Positions 29,731 through 36,584 of a DNA stretch of 36,584 bases are shown one piece after another (positions within the stretch are counted from its first letter, which is position 1; every line of letters starts with the position of its first letter). Below the pieces are notes generated by a model. The model was given only the letters and a program-made list of their open reading frames with translations. It was not told the origin of the DNA and made no database searches. Origin of the DNA: Cryomorphaceae bacterium (GTDB lineage: Bacteria; Bacteroidota; Bacteroidia; Flavobacteriales; Schleiferiaceae); the NCBI GenBank assembly GCA_003566715.1, contig PXCF01000028.1:1-36584 (forward strand), in the 5' to 3' direction. The position numbers were made by a program, and so were the translations under genes.

Positions 29731-31974
29731 TTATTTCACCAAAACGCGAAATACCGACACATTTCCATCCTTAGCCGTGGCTTGTAAAAAGTAGACCCCG
29801 GAAGCGAATCGAGAGACGTCGTACTGGCGTTCTTGTTGGTGTTCGTCGATGTTGTGCGCCTCGATCACGCGGCCATTGACATCGGTCAGTCTGATGTGGT
29901 AAACCTCTGGCGCTGCCGACAAGTCCACACGAATCAGGTCGGATGAAGGATTGGGATAAATAGCAATGGTTGCTTTACCTCTAAAGCGCTTGGCGCTGGC
30001 CGTATTAAGCGCTTGTTCAACAGCTGCATAAGCATTTAATTTTCCCCAGCCCCAGTGCAAATCGCCGGTTGAAGGGAGTGTTCCTGTATTGTTGTCTTGT
30101 CGGGCCGTACTGCGAATGATGTCGCGAATTTGGTCCCAGGTAAGCGATGGATTGGCTTCTAACATAAGTGCCACTACGCCGGCGGTAACGGGACCCGACA
30201 TTGAGGTGCCCGAATAACGGGCATATTGATAGGTTTTACCATTCCAACTAACATTTCCAAATGTTTGTCCGGGGTCGGGATCAAAACTAGAAACCGAAGA
30301 TGCCACCTGAACACCAGGCGCCGTGATATCCGGTTTTACTCTTCCATCTACGGTGGGACCAAAACTGGAGAAAGGCGCAATATTGCCGTGAAGTTCACGC
30401 CCCGAAGACGAGAATTCTCTAGAACGGTATGCACCAACCGTTATCACCGATGGGCCAACACCCGATGGTTCGCCAACACCGTAATCCGAATCACCGGCAA
30501 CACCACCAATCAAAGGAACTCCCAATACATCCGAAATCAAAGACTCTCCCCAATTGGTATAACGGGTAAGTAAACGAGCCACATTCCAGCAGTGAACTTC
30601 CCCACTACCGGTAAGGCGAACAACGGCATTTAATCCGGCTTGGTTTTTTAATTCCAACCGTACATTGGCCTTGTCGTTATTGGGATCACTGCTGATACCT
30701 TCAACAATCATATGCACCGTATCGCCATTAATGGTAAACAAAGAGTCAACCGATGGGTTGTCTTGCGAATGCACCCATCCACTTCTAAATACCGTATCCA
30801 GTGTATTGTTTAAGAGCATAAGCTCCACGCTAAAGTCCTCATTGGGACTACCCCACATGGGAAGTGCATTGCCCCAGTAATCGTTGCGGTTGAGCGAATG
30901 TCTACGCATGTAAAAGGCTGCGGTATCAATGAGGTCGAGATCCACCTTTGCGTGAAAATTATTTTGTCCATTGTTACCGGCGGAACCAACAAATACCGCA
31001 CCTTGTCCTACAATCTGAGTAATGGCTTGATTTTTCAGAGATGTACCGTCGTGCGGACCCAAATGCGACCCCGTACTCATATTAAATACAAAGGGCTTAT
31101 TTTCTGAATCTGCGTAGTCTTTGACGTAGCTCATTCCATCCATCAAACCGGCGGCTCCCCTTCTGTAAGGCAGTAAGATCAGTTCTGCTGAGGAAGCCAA
31201 CCCTTCAAATGCGGTTCCCAAACCACTACCAGCGGCAATTCCACTGGTGTGCATTCCGTGTGAACCAAGACCAAAGGTGTACGGGTCGTCGTGTCCGGCG
31301 GCCAACATATCTGCTTCATTGGTGTACTCAGTACCGTAATTATATCCGCTGGGGGGCGTTCCTGCCGGGCTGTTTTGGTCCCAAACACGCGCCACGCGGT
31401 AGGTTGTTCCCGAGGTATCCCAGTATGTAGGGTGACCGTAGTCAAACCCCCAGTCAATTACACCAACCACTACGCCATTTCCGTTTAGCGGTGTGGTAAT
31501 CGTGCCCAAGCCTTGTTTTACCGTATCGGCGCCAACGTCATCTATGGCAAGATTAAGAGAAGGGGCGTCTCCTGGCGCCCCCATTTCAATGTAAATAATA
31601 CCGGGTATATTCAATAACTCTGCTGCTCTATCGGCGGGCACGTGAACGCTTCTTAAGTCGCCTAGTGAAGACCCGAGATGTCCGCCCAACTGTTCTATGA
31701 CGGCATCGTTATACGTGGCGGGATCAACCTTTAGGGCTGCGCCAATATACCATTCGTTGTTAAACATTTGCAGCGCGTGGCGCAAGACAAAATTTTGTGG
31801 GAGCTCTTTACTCTGCTTTACTGCTTCAGGCAATTTTTTATATTCGTTCATAAAAAACTTAGCCGATACACTTGATACGGCATTCTGCGCGAACAAGCCC
31901 GAAGAAAAGAAACTTATTGTGAGAAAAAATGTAAGCGTCTTAATTGTGAAATAACGTTGTTTCATCATTACCAT
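29731..31974 (-). CDS. Subtilisin-family (S8) secreted protease with T9SS sorting domain
   Basis: 747 aa from the ATG at 31974. Alternatives are ATG 31968 and 31965, or the frame's first ATG at 32004, which would push the signal peptide inward. Signal peptide ends SGLFAQ; a propeptide-like domain spans ~35-140. Catalytic triad: Asp174 (GVIDWGFDYGHP), His239 (SHGMHTSGIAAG) and Ser591 (YSGTSMSGPVTAG), with oxyanion Asn334 in GSAGNNG. About 165 residues between the Asn and GPSVITVGAY form an inserted beta domain (FHAKVDLDLIDTAAFYMRR...). A T9SS sorting domain covers ~675-747 (IYPNPSSDL, LTDVNGRVIEAH, final VFRVLVK). Extracellular proteolysis is the expected role. Possibly cotranscribed with the upstream decarboxylase-like gene. 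Confidence 0.93.
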   Translation of the reverse strand: MVMMKQRYFTIKTLTFFLTISFFSSGLFAQNAVSSVSAKFFMNEYKKLPEAVKQSKELPQNFVLRHALQMFNNEWYIGAALKVDPATYNDAVIEQLGGHLGSSLGDLRSVHVPADRAAELLNIPGIIYIEMGAPGDAPSLNLAIDDVGADTVKQGLGTITTPLNGNGVVVGVIDWGFDYGHPTYWDTSGTTYRVARVWDQNSPAGTPPSGYNYGTEYTNEADMLAAGHDDPYTFGLGSHGMHTSGIAAGSGLGTAFEGLASSAELILLPYRRGAAGLMDGMSYVKDYADSENKPFVFNMSTGSHLGPHDGTSLKNQAITQIVGQGAVFVGSAGNNGQNNFHAKVDLDLIDTAAFYMRRHSLNRNDYWGNALPMWGSPNEDFSVELMLLNNTLDTVFRSGWVHSQDNPSVDSLFTINGDTVHMIVEGISSDPNNDKANVRLELKNQAGLNAVVRLTGSGEVHCWNVARLLTRYTNWGESLISDVLGVPLIGGVAGDSDYGVGEPSGVGPSVITVGAYRSREFSSSGRELHGNIAPFSSFGPTVDGRVKPDITAPGVQVASSVSSFDPDPGQTFGNVSWNGKTYQYARYSGTSMSGPVTAGVVALMLEANPSLTWDQIRDIIRSTARQDNNTGTLPSTGDLHWGWGKLNAYAAVEQALNTASAKRFRGKATIAIYPNPSSDLIRVDLSAAPEVYHIRLTDVNGRVIEAHNIDEHQQERQYDVSRFASGVYFLQATAKDGNVSVFRVLVK

Positions 31975-32036
31975 TTTAATTGAAGTGGTAAAATTACGAA
32001 ACAACGACGGATATTTTTAAGCCTTGAACCGAATAT

Positions 32037-32720
32037 CTAATTCAACGGAACAAGAAGTGTTACTTTACCCTGTCGCTTAACGTCGTCTAAATGTGCATTA
32101 AGCCCATCGCTTTCTCGAAATAAATGCACGTGCACGTATTGACCCTTATGGGTAAAAACGCCTTCGTGATTTCGGGAAAAAAAGCCCATCAACTGGTACG
32201 GTGATGCGACATCTTCAAACATAACTTTAGACTGTTGGTGCGCTTCATGGGAATGCGATTTTTCATTGAGATCACGCATAATGATGTGGTAGAGGATAAA
32301 ATCCATTTCACCCTGAATCATAAAGGGAAAAGGTGCTTGCCAACCTCTTTCAGCGGCCAGCTCTTCGATGGTTTGCTGCAAGTCGGAAAGCGACTGCCAG
32401 TTGACTTCCAATTCAACTTCTTCCCACAACTCCACGTATGCGTACACGAAAAAAGGCGCTTTCACTTGTGACGACACATAACTGTTTATTTGCCCGTTGA
32501 CCACTTCTGATACGTGGACTTCACCGTTGATGATGGTGACTTCTCCTTGCAAGTCATCTACCGGACCTACACCGTACAAACCTGGCCCCACAATGGTATC
32601 AAGGGAGATATTAGGCGATAGATCTATCCCTTGCATCACGTTTTTGGCCTTTCCGGCGGTAAATATTGCCGGCTGCGCCCATGCAGCAGACGAGATAAGA
32701 AGTAAAAAAAGAATGCGCAT
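32037..32720 (-). CDS. Exported alpha-acetolactate decarboxylase-like protein
   Basis: 227 aa. Residues 1-16 form a Sec signal peptide (MRILFLLLISSAAWAQ). The rest follows the acetolactate decarboxylase fold: GLYGVGPVDDLQGEVTIING at 48-66, APFFVYAYVE at 88, and a C-terminal metal site with His197, His199 (QYVHVHLF) and His210 (NAHLDD), equivalent to the HxH...H zinc ligands of the family. The reaction would be acetolactate to acetoin plus CO2. No acetolactate synthase or acetoin gene is nearby. An Asp/Glu/His-rich segment (KSHSHEAHQQ) at 154-163 is unusual. Lies 24 bases after the methyltransferase gene. Function is inferred from family only. Confidence 0.65.
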   Translation of the reverse strand: MRILFLLLISSAAWAQPAIFTAGKAKNVMQGIDLSPNISLDTIVGPGLYGVGPVDDLQGEVTIINGEVHVSEVVNGQINSYVSSQVKAPFFVYAYVELWEEVELEVNWQSLSDLQQTIEELAAERGWQAPFPFMIQGEMDFILYHIIMRDLNEKSHSHEAHQQSKVMFEDVASPYQLMGFFSRNHEGVFTHKGQYVHVHLFRESDGLNAHLDDVKRQGKVTLLVPLN

Positions 32721-32744
32721 ATCAAAGGTTTTTTACAAGAAAAT

Positions 32745-33368
32745 CTATTCGGGTTTTTGGGCAACATATCGTGTCACAAAGGCTTGTCCGCGGTGAAACT
32801 CCCCTTCATTGAGCACAGCTTCGGTTTCGATGGAATACAGCACGTGAAACCCCGCGAAATCTTGTTTGAGTAAGTCTATGGTGTACAGCATGTCTTCACG
32901 TTTGGGCCCACCGGAATCACGACCGAGTTGATTGGGATGAAATACTTCGGCAATCATTACCCCCCCGGGCTTCAAAGCTTTTACAATTCCTTGGTGCATG
33001 ACCACACGCTCCTCAGGTGGTAAATGTGCATAAATCAATGCCACTGCATCAAAGGCTTCGTGAGAATAATTGAAATCCACCGCAGTGGCATGATGATAGT
33101 CAAACGTGACATGCTGAGACTTGGCCAGCATTTGGGCTTTCTTAATTCCTTCAGAAGATGCGTCAAAAGCAACGACATCCCAGCCCAACTTGCTTGCGTG
33201 TACCGCGTTCCTACCTTCCCCTTCCATGGGCAATAACATTTTACCGGATGGCAAGGTCTTCAGTTGTTCCGCAAAGAAAACATTCGGTTCTTCTCCGTAA
33301 ACGTAATCTTCACCGGCAAATCGTTCGTCCCACATAGATTGTTTCACTTTTATTTTTTGCCTTTGCAT
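32745..33368 (-). CDS. Class I SAM-dependent methyltransferase (TehB-like)
   Basis: 207 aa. Motif I is a TehB/thiopurine-type variant: LLPMEGEGRNAVHASKLGWD (45-64), followed by the acidic VVAFDASSEGIKKA (65-78). Later motifs are FDAVALIYAHLPPEER and LKPGGVMIAEVFHPNQLG. The N-terminal MWDERFAGEDYVYGEEPN is typical of this subgroup, so ATG 33335 is a possible alternative start to 33368. Small-molecule or metalloid/thiol methylation is characteristic of relatives; the substrate here is unknown. Cytoplasmic. First gene of a minus-strand run with the decarboxylase-like and protease genes. Confidence 0.88.
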   Translation of the reverse strand: MQRQKIKVKQSMWDERFAGEDYVYGEEPNVFFAEQLKTLPSGKMLLPMEGEGRNAVHASKLGWDVVAFDASSEGIKKAQMLAKSQHVTFDYHHATAVDFNYSHEAFDAVALIYAHLPPEERVVMHQGIVKALKPGGVMIAEVFHPNQLGRDSGGPKREDMLYTIDLLKQDFAGFHVLYSIETEAVLNEGEFHRGQAFVTRYVAQKPE

Positions 33369-33401
33369 GACAATTAGTTAAATTCAATTACAGTATCTGA
33401 G

Positions 33402-33409
33402 CAAAAATA
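33402..33409 (-). promoter_or_regulatory. TAnnTTTG promoter box for the methyltransferase gene
   Basis: The minus strand reads TATTTTTG, 33 bases before the ATG at 33368. No -33 TTG at standard spacing. Confidence 0.45.
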
Positions 33410-33621
33410 CCATTGAAAAATTGCTTTTTAGGGAACTGTTATCACAATAACTTATTGTTTGGTTTCACGATTGGTGTAGTATGAGCCGAGAGGCAGTAAG
33501 TCGGTTGAGAGGAGTTAACGTAAGATGCAGACGCTACTCGTTTTGTACTATGCTTTGTTATGTATAATTACGATTGATGCAACCAGACAGCAGAAAATTA
33601 TTTAAACAAGGCCACTACACA
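33410..33621. other. Noncoding spacer without recognised feature
   Basis: Short frames on both strands stop quickly, and none has a convincing composition. It carries neither a tRNA-like fold nor a full promoter that I can see. It leads into the palindromic repeat at 33622-33672. Confidence 0.5.
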
Positions 33622-33672
33622 TTACCAGCCTGAAGGGATGGTAAATTACAACCCGACGGCAACGCCTCGGGG
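33622..33672. repeat. Intergenic double-palindrome repeat (CCC..GGCAACGCC..GGG type)
   Basis: Two adjacent stems: TTACCA (33622-33627) with TGGTAA (33639-33644), and CCCGA-c-GGC (33652-33660), loop AAC, GCC-TCGGG (33664-33671). The second has eight pairs with one bulge and a GGC-AAC-GCC head. It resembles the dispersed intergenic repeats built around a CCCAGGGCAACGCCCTGGG core, with a neighbouring CCTGAAAGGG-like stem, that I know from several environmental genomes. On the minus strand it lies 41-91 bases past the aminotransferase stop and could also act as its terminator. Confidence 0.5.
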
Positions 33673-33712
33673 AATTGGCGCGTAAAACCAACCACAAATC
33701 TGAAATCAAAAA

Positions 33713-34894
33713 TCACAAAACCTCCCGCACCACTTGGCACACGAAGTCAATCTCCTCCATGCTGATGATCAAAGGCGGGGCAATGCGTAGGGCGTTTTGA
33801 TTGAATAGAAACCAATCGGTAACCACGCCTTTGTCTAAGCAGGCACGCATAACAGATTGTACTTTATCGAAGTTTTCGAGTTGCATTGAAAGCATGAGGC
33901 CTTTTCCCGTGACCGACAAGATTTTCGGATGCTGTAAACCTTCACGAAAACGGGCTTCTTTTTTAGGCACCTCACAAACGAGTTTGCTGTTGAGCAGTTC
34001 GTCCAATACGGCTAAAGAAGCGGCACAACTTACGGGGTTTCCACCAAACGTGGTGATGTGACCGAGAATGGGGTTGTCTTTAAGAGCCGCCATTATGTGC
34101 TGTGGGGCCACAAAGGCACCAATCGGCAGACCACCTCCCATCCCCTTGGCCATAACCACAATATCCGGAAAGAAGTCCTTTACTTCGTGAAAGGCAAATA
34201 AACTACCACTGCGACCAAACCCCGTTTGTACCTCGTCGAGAATCAATAAAGCGCCGGTTTCATTGCAGCGCTTACGCGCCGCCCGGAGAAAATCGTGATT
34301 GGCAGGGACGTATCCGCTTTCCGACTGCACCACCTCCAAAACCACCGCGGCGGTGTGCTCGTCGATGGCAGAAGTCACCGCTTCAATATCGTTGAAATCG
34401 ATGTGGGTGATGCCCGGCAAAAGCGGCCGGTAATTTTGTCTGAAGTCTTCGCTCCCCATAATGGACAAGGCGCCGTGACTACTGCCGTGGTAACTGCCAT
34501 GGCAGGCGACAAAATTGGCTTTACCCGTATAACGCTTGGCCAACTTCATAGCCCCTTCTATGGCTTCCGAACCTGAGTTTACAAAGTAGACATTATCTAA
34601 GGAGGGATGAAGAACACGATGCAGCGCTTCGGCCAATTTTACCTGCGGCGATTGGATGTACTCGCCATAAACCATCAAGTGCATGTATTTGTCCATCTGC
34701 TCTTGAATAGCGGCCATCACTTTGGGATGACGATGCCCTACGTTACACACACTTATACCGGCAATCAAATCCAATATTTTTTTACCTTCGGGGGTGTAGA
34801 GATACATCCCTTCTGCCCGCTCAACCTCAAGCGCTAGAGGAAAATTGGTCGTTTGCGCTTGTCGCGCCAAAAACAATTGCCTTACCGAAGCCAT
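33713..34894 (-). CDS. Class III PLP aminotransferase (acetylornithine/ornithine type)
   Basis: 393 aa from ATG 34894 (MASVRQLFLA); the frame extends to 34939 but crosses the promoter box at 34911-34918. Fold type I PLP enzyme: VNSGSEAIEGAMKLAKRYTG (105-124) binds the cofactor phosphate, HGSYHG (132-137) stacks on the ring, Asp220 is in LILDEVQTGFGRSG, and the Schiff-base Lys250 is in MAKGMGGGLPIGAF. TTFGGNPVSCAA and the C-terminal RIAPPLIIS follow. It uses a glutamate/2-oxoglutarate couple in the family; acetylornithine, ornithine or another omega-amino donor cannot be told apart here. It stands alone, with no arginine genes beside it. Confidence 0.93.
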   Translation of the reverse strand: MASVRQLFLARQAQTTNFPLALEVERAEGMYLYTPEGKKILDLIAGISVCNVGHRHPKVMAAIQEQMDKYMHLMVYGEYIQSPQVKLAEALHRVLHPSLDNVYFVNSGSEAIEGAMKLAKRYTGKANFVACHGSYHGSSHGALSIMGSEDFRQNYRPLLPGITHIDFNDIEAVTSAIDEHTAAVVLEVVQSESGYVPANHDFLRAARKRCNETGALLILDEVQTGFGRSGSLFAFHEVKDFFPDIVVMAKGMGGGLPIGAFVAPQHIMAALKDNPILGHITTFGGNPVSCAASLAVLDELLNSKLVCEVPKKEARFREGLQHPKILSVTGKGLMLSMQLENFDKVQSVMRACLDKGVVTDWFLFNQNALRIAPPLIISMEEIDFVCQVVREVL

Positions 34895-34910
34895 AAAAGA
34901 GTATTTGCGA

Positions 34911-34918
34911 CAAAGGTA
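34911..34918 (-). promoter_or_regulatory. TAnnTTTG promoter box for the aminotransferase gene
   Basis: The minus strand reads TACCTTTG, 16 bases before the ATG at 34894, giving a leader of about 10 bases. It supports 34894 as the start. No exact TTG at the -33 distance. Confidence 0.6.
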
Positions 34919-35000
34919 CTTGACGCATGAGGAATGCACACATTTTACTACTCATGCAAAAATATTTCTGCAAAGATTTACGCTGTCGATTAATCCAACG

Positions 35001-35008
35001 TAAATTTG
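35001..35008 (+). promoter_or_regulatory. TAnnTTTG promoter box for the T9SS cargo gene and threonine dehydrogenase
   Basis: TAAATTTG lies 21 bases before the ATG at 35030. An earlier in-frame ATG at 35006 overlaps this box, so 35030 is the likelier start. A TTA occurs 20 bases upstream where TTG is expected. Confidence 0.6.
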
Positions 35009-35029
35009 CCAATCACGAAGCAACGATAC

Positions 35030-35863
35030 ATGAAAAAATCACTAAAAGAAAAACTTGCCCGTTACGGTTCGGTTGCGGCTGGTGTACTTGGCACAACCAG
35101 TGTTGGCGCTCAAGTCAATTACGTAGACGTCCAATCCGACACCATTCGAACCGATACACTTTTCGCCGTCAGTTTAGATGGCGATTCTCTTAATCACTTT
35201 GCCATTCGCTCGGAGTTTGATGTGAATCTCGGCATCAACACCTTTGACATCATTGAAGCTGTACCACTCAACAGTACCCACAACCGCATTGCCGGGAACA
35301 CCCCGATGAGTTACGCCTATGCGTCAAAATTTGACTTTGGCGTTGATATTGGCCCCGGAACAGAGTGGCTTCCTGGCCTTACCAACGGCAGCATGAGTTT
35401 CGCCCGCAATGGAGCGTTTGATTACAACGATTACTGGAATGGTGGCGCCACCGATAAGTTTTTGGGACTTCGCATTCGTCGCAACGACTCCACCCACTAC
35501 GGCTGGATGCGCTTGGATATTGACACCGCCGGAACGTGGTTTATCGTCAAAGACCACGCACTTAATCTCAAGGGCAATGAGCCATTGAACACCTCCTATC
35601 TTATAGGTGTAGAAAACCACAGAAAAATGGCCTTTATTGTTGCCCAGCGTCCATCGGAAATTTGGGTCAAGGCCGACGCACTCCGAGAAAAAGCAAGCGT
35701 AGAAATGTACGACCTCAACGGTCGCGTGGTATATAATGGTCACATTTCTCCCAATAGAGAGCTCAGTATTCCTACCGACCAATTGGCCCGTGGGGTTTAT
35801 GTGCTGCGCTTCTTTAACCAGCACGGCCTTATCGAACGAAAAGTCAACATCAATCAATATTAA
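35030..35863 (+). CDS. Secreted T9SS cargo protein
   Basis: 277 aa. The N-terminus MKKSLKEKLARYGSVAAGV followed by GTTSVGAQ is a recurring Bacteroidota export signal (a long basic region before a short Ala/Gly/Val core); cleavage is expected after GAQ. Residues ~35-195 form a single beta-rich domain with FDYNDYWNGGATDKFLGLRI, HYGWMRLDIDTAGTWF and IVKDHALNLKGNEPL, a pattern common in exported proteins of this phylum but without known function. The C-terminal ~75 residues are a T9SS sorting domain variant (MYDLNGRVVYNGHI, LARGVYVLRF, RKVNINQY); the usual YPNP start is replaced by VENHRKMAFI. The next gene begins 18 bases later. Confidence 0.8.
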   Translation: MKKSLKEKLARYGSVAAGVLGTTSVGAQVNYVDVQSDTIRTDTLFAVSLDGDSLNHFAIRSEFDVNLGINTFDIIEAVPLNSTHNRIAGNTPMSYAYASKFDFGVDIGPGTEWLPGLTNGSMSFARNGAFDYNDYWNGGATDKFLGLRIRRNDSTHYGWMRLDIDTAGTWFIVKDHALNLKGNEPLNTSYLIGVENHRKMAFIVAQRPSEIWVKADALREKASVEMYDLNGRVVYNGHISPNRELSIPTDQLARGVYVLRFFNQHGLIERKVNINQY

Positions 35864-35881
35864 TCAGAAAAGCATTCTTTG

Positions 35882-36584
35882 ATGAACGAACGCATCCTCA
35901 TTCTTGGTGCCGGCGGACAAATTGGCACCGAATTGTGTGAATATCTCAGCAACAAACACGGCAGTGAAAACGTCATAGCCACAGACATCCGCGACCTAAC
36001 GCATCACGATGGCCCGTGTGAATTACTCGACGCCACCGACAAAGAGGCCCTAAAGAAAATCGTTGACAAGTACAACATTACCACCGTATATCACTTGGTA
36101 GCCATGCTTTCTGCCACGGCAGAAAAAATGCCGGAAAAAGGGTGGGCACTCAATATGGATTCTCTGTTTCACGTATTGAATTTGGCGCGTGACAAGCACA
36201 TCAACAAAATATTTTGGCCGAGTTCCATCGCCGTTTTTGGTTTGACAACGCCCAAGCACAACACGCCACAGCGCACCATTATGGAACCGAGCACCGTTTA
36301 CGGCATCAGTAAGAGCGCGGGCGAACTTTGGTGCCAGTACTACCATCGCGTTTATGGAGTCGACGTGCGCTCCATACGCTATCCCGGCTTAATCAGCTGG
36401 AAAGGCGAACCGGGAGGCGGCACAACCGATTACGCCGTTGACATTTTTTACGGAGCGGTTAAAGACAACGCCTACACCAGTTTTCTCGCCGAAGACACCT
36501 ATTTACCCATGATGTATATGAACGATGCCATTCGCGCTACGGTAGAACTCATGGAGGCGCCTTCGGAACGTGTTCGCATCCGCA
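35882..36584 (+). CDS. L-threonine 3-dehydrogenase, SDR/epimerase type (3'-truncated)
   Basis: The frame runs off the window after 234 codons (family ~315). Extended SDR fold: NAD-binding GAGGQIG at 9-15 after ILIL, acidic DIR at 35-37, FWPSSIAVFGLTTPKHNTPQ at 111-130, catalytic Tyr140 and Lys144 in TVYGISKSAGE, and RSIRYPGLISWKGEPGGGTT. These blocks match the short-chain threonine dehydrogenases that oxidise threonine to 2-amino-3-ketobutyrate, rather than the zinc-dependent Tdh. The usual partner, glycine C-acetyltransferase (kbl), is not in view. Start ATG 35882, 18 bases after the T9SS cargo gene; probably shares its promoter. Confidence 0.92.
   Translation, partial: MNERILILGAGGQIGTELCEYLSNKHGSENVIATDIRDLTHHDGPCELLDATDKEALKKIVDKYNITTVYHLVAMLSATAEKMPEKGWALNMDSLFHVLNLARDKHINKIFWPSSIAVFGLTTPKHNTPQRTIMEPSTVYGISKSAGELWCQYYHRVYGVDVRSIRYPGLISWKGEPGGGTTDYAVDIFYGAVKDNAYTSFLAEDTYLPMMYMNDAIRATVELMEAPSERVRIR

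Noticed and set aside
33481-33567. Short plus-strand frame starting MSREAVSRL in the spacer
   Set aside because: Only 28 codons, Arg/Cys-rich, no promoter or conservation argument.
34894-34939. Upstream start for the aminotransferase
   Set aside because: It would lie upstream of or within the TACCTTTG promoter box; the family starts near MASVRQ.

Overview
The window comes from a Bacteroidota genome, most likely Flavobacteriales of a Cryomorphaceae-like type (lineage is an inference). The support is threefold. Seven start regions carry the Bacteroidota promoter core TAnnTTTG. Start codons lack Shine-Dalgarno sequences. At least five proteins pair a signal peptide with a C-terminal type IX secretion (T9SS) sorting domain.

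Layout. (1) 1-4717: a 5'-truncated transglutaminase/FG-GAP propeller protein (+), a pirin (-) with a possible small upstream ORF, a small T9SS cargo protein (+), and a decayed DUF1801-like fragment. (2) 4718-8454 (-): carA, eno and a mitochondrial-type citrate synthase, tightly spaced, with a nearly leaderless carA promoter at the front and a strong terminator after citrate synthase. (3) 8527-25637 (-): one continuous str-S10-spc-alpha supercluster of 32 genes (rpsL to rplQ, including fusA, secY, infA, rpmJ and rpoA). It has a textbook promoter (TTG-N19-TACATTTG) at its head and a strong hairpin terminator after rplQ. tuf, adk and map are absent from it. (4) 25638-32004: secreted proteins. These are a PKD/SprB-like T9SS protein, a FISUMP-type protein, a PNGase F-like glycoamidase with a T9SS domain, and a subtilisin-family protease with a T9SS domain. 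(5) 32037-36584: a secreted acetolactate decarboxylase-like protein, a SAM methyltransferase, a palindromic intergenic repeat, a class III aminotransferase, another T9SS cargo protein, and the 5' part of an SDR-type L-threonine 3-dehydrogenase that runs off the window.

How it works together. The centre is housekeeping: translation, protein export and central metabolism. The flanks are dominated by exported proteins, including hydrolases acting on proteins and N-glycans, as expected for a marine or particle-associated polymer degrader. I see no tRNA, rRNA, CRISPR array, insertion sequence or phage gene. The r-protein cluster is ordinary. The points most worth a second look are the PNGase F homologue with a changed active-site position, the pilin-like/transglutaminase/propeller fusion, the eukaryote-type citrate synthase, the exported acetolactate decarboxylase, the small ORF in the pirin leader, and the 5'-terminal hairpin and near-leaderless arrangements at two promoters. 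I found no convincing wholly new system.
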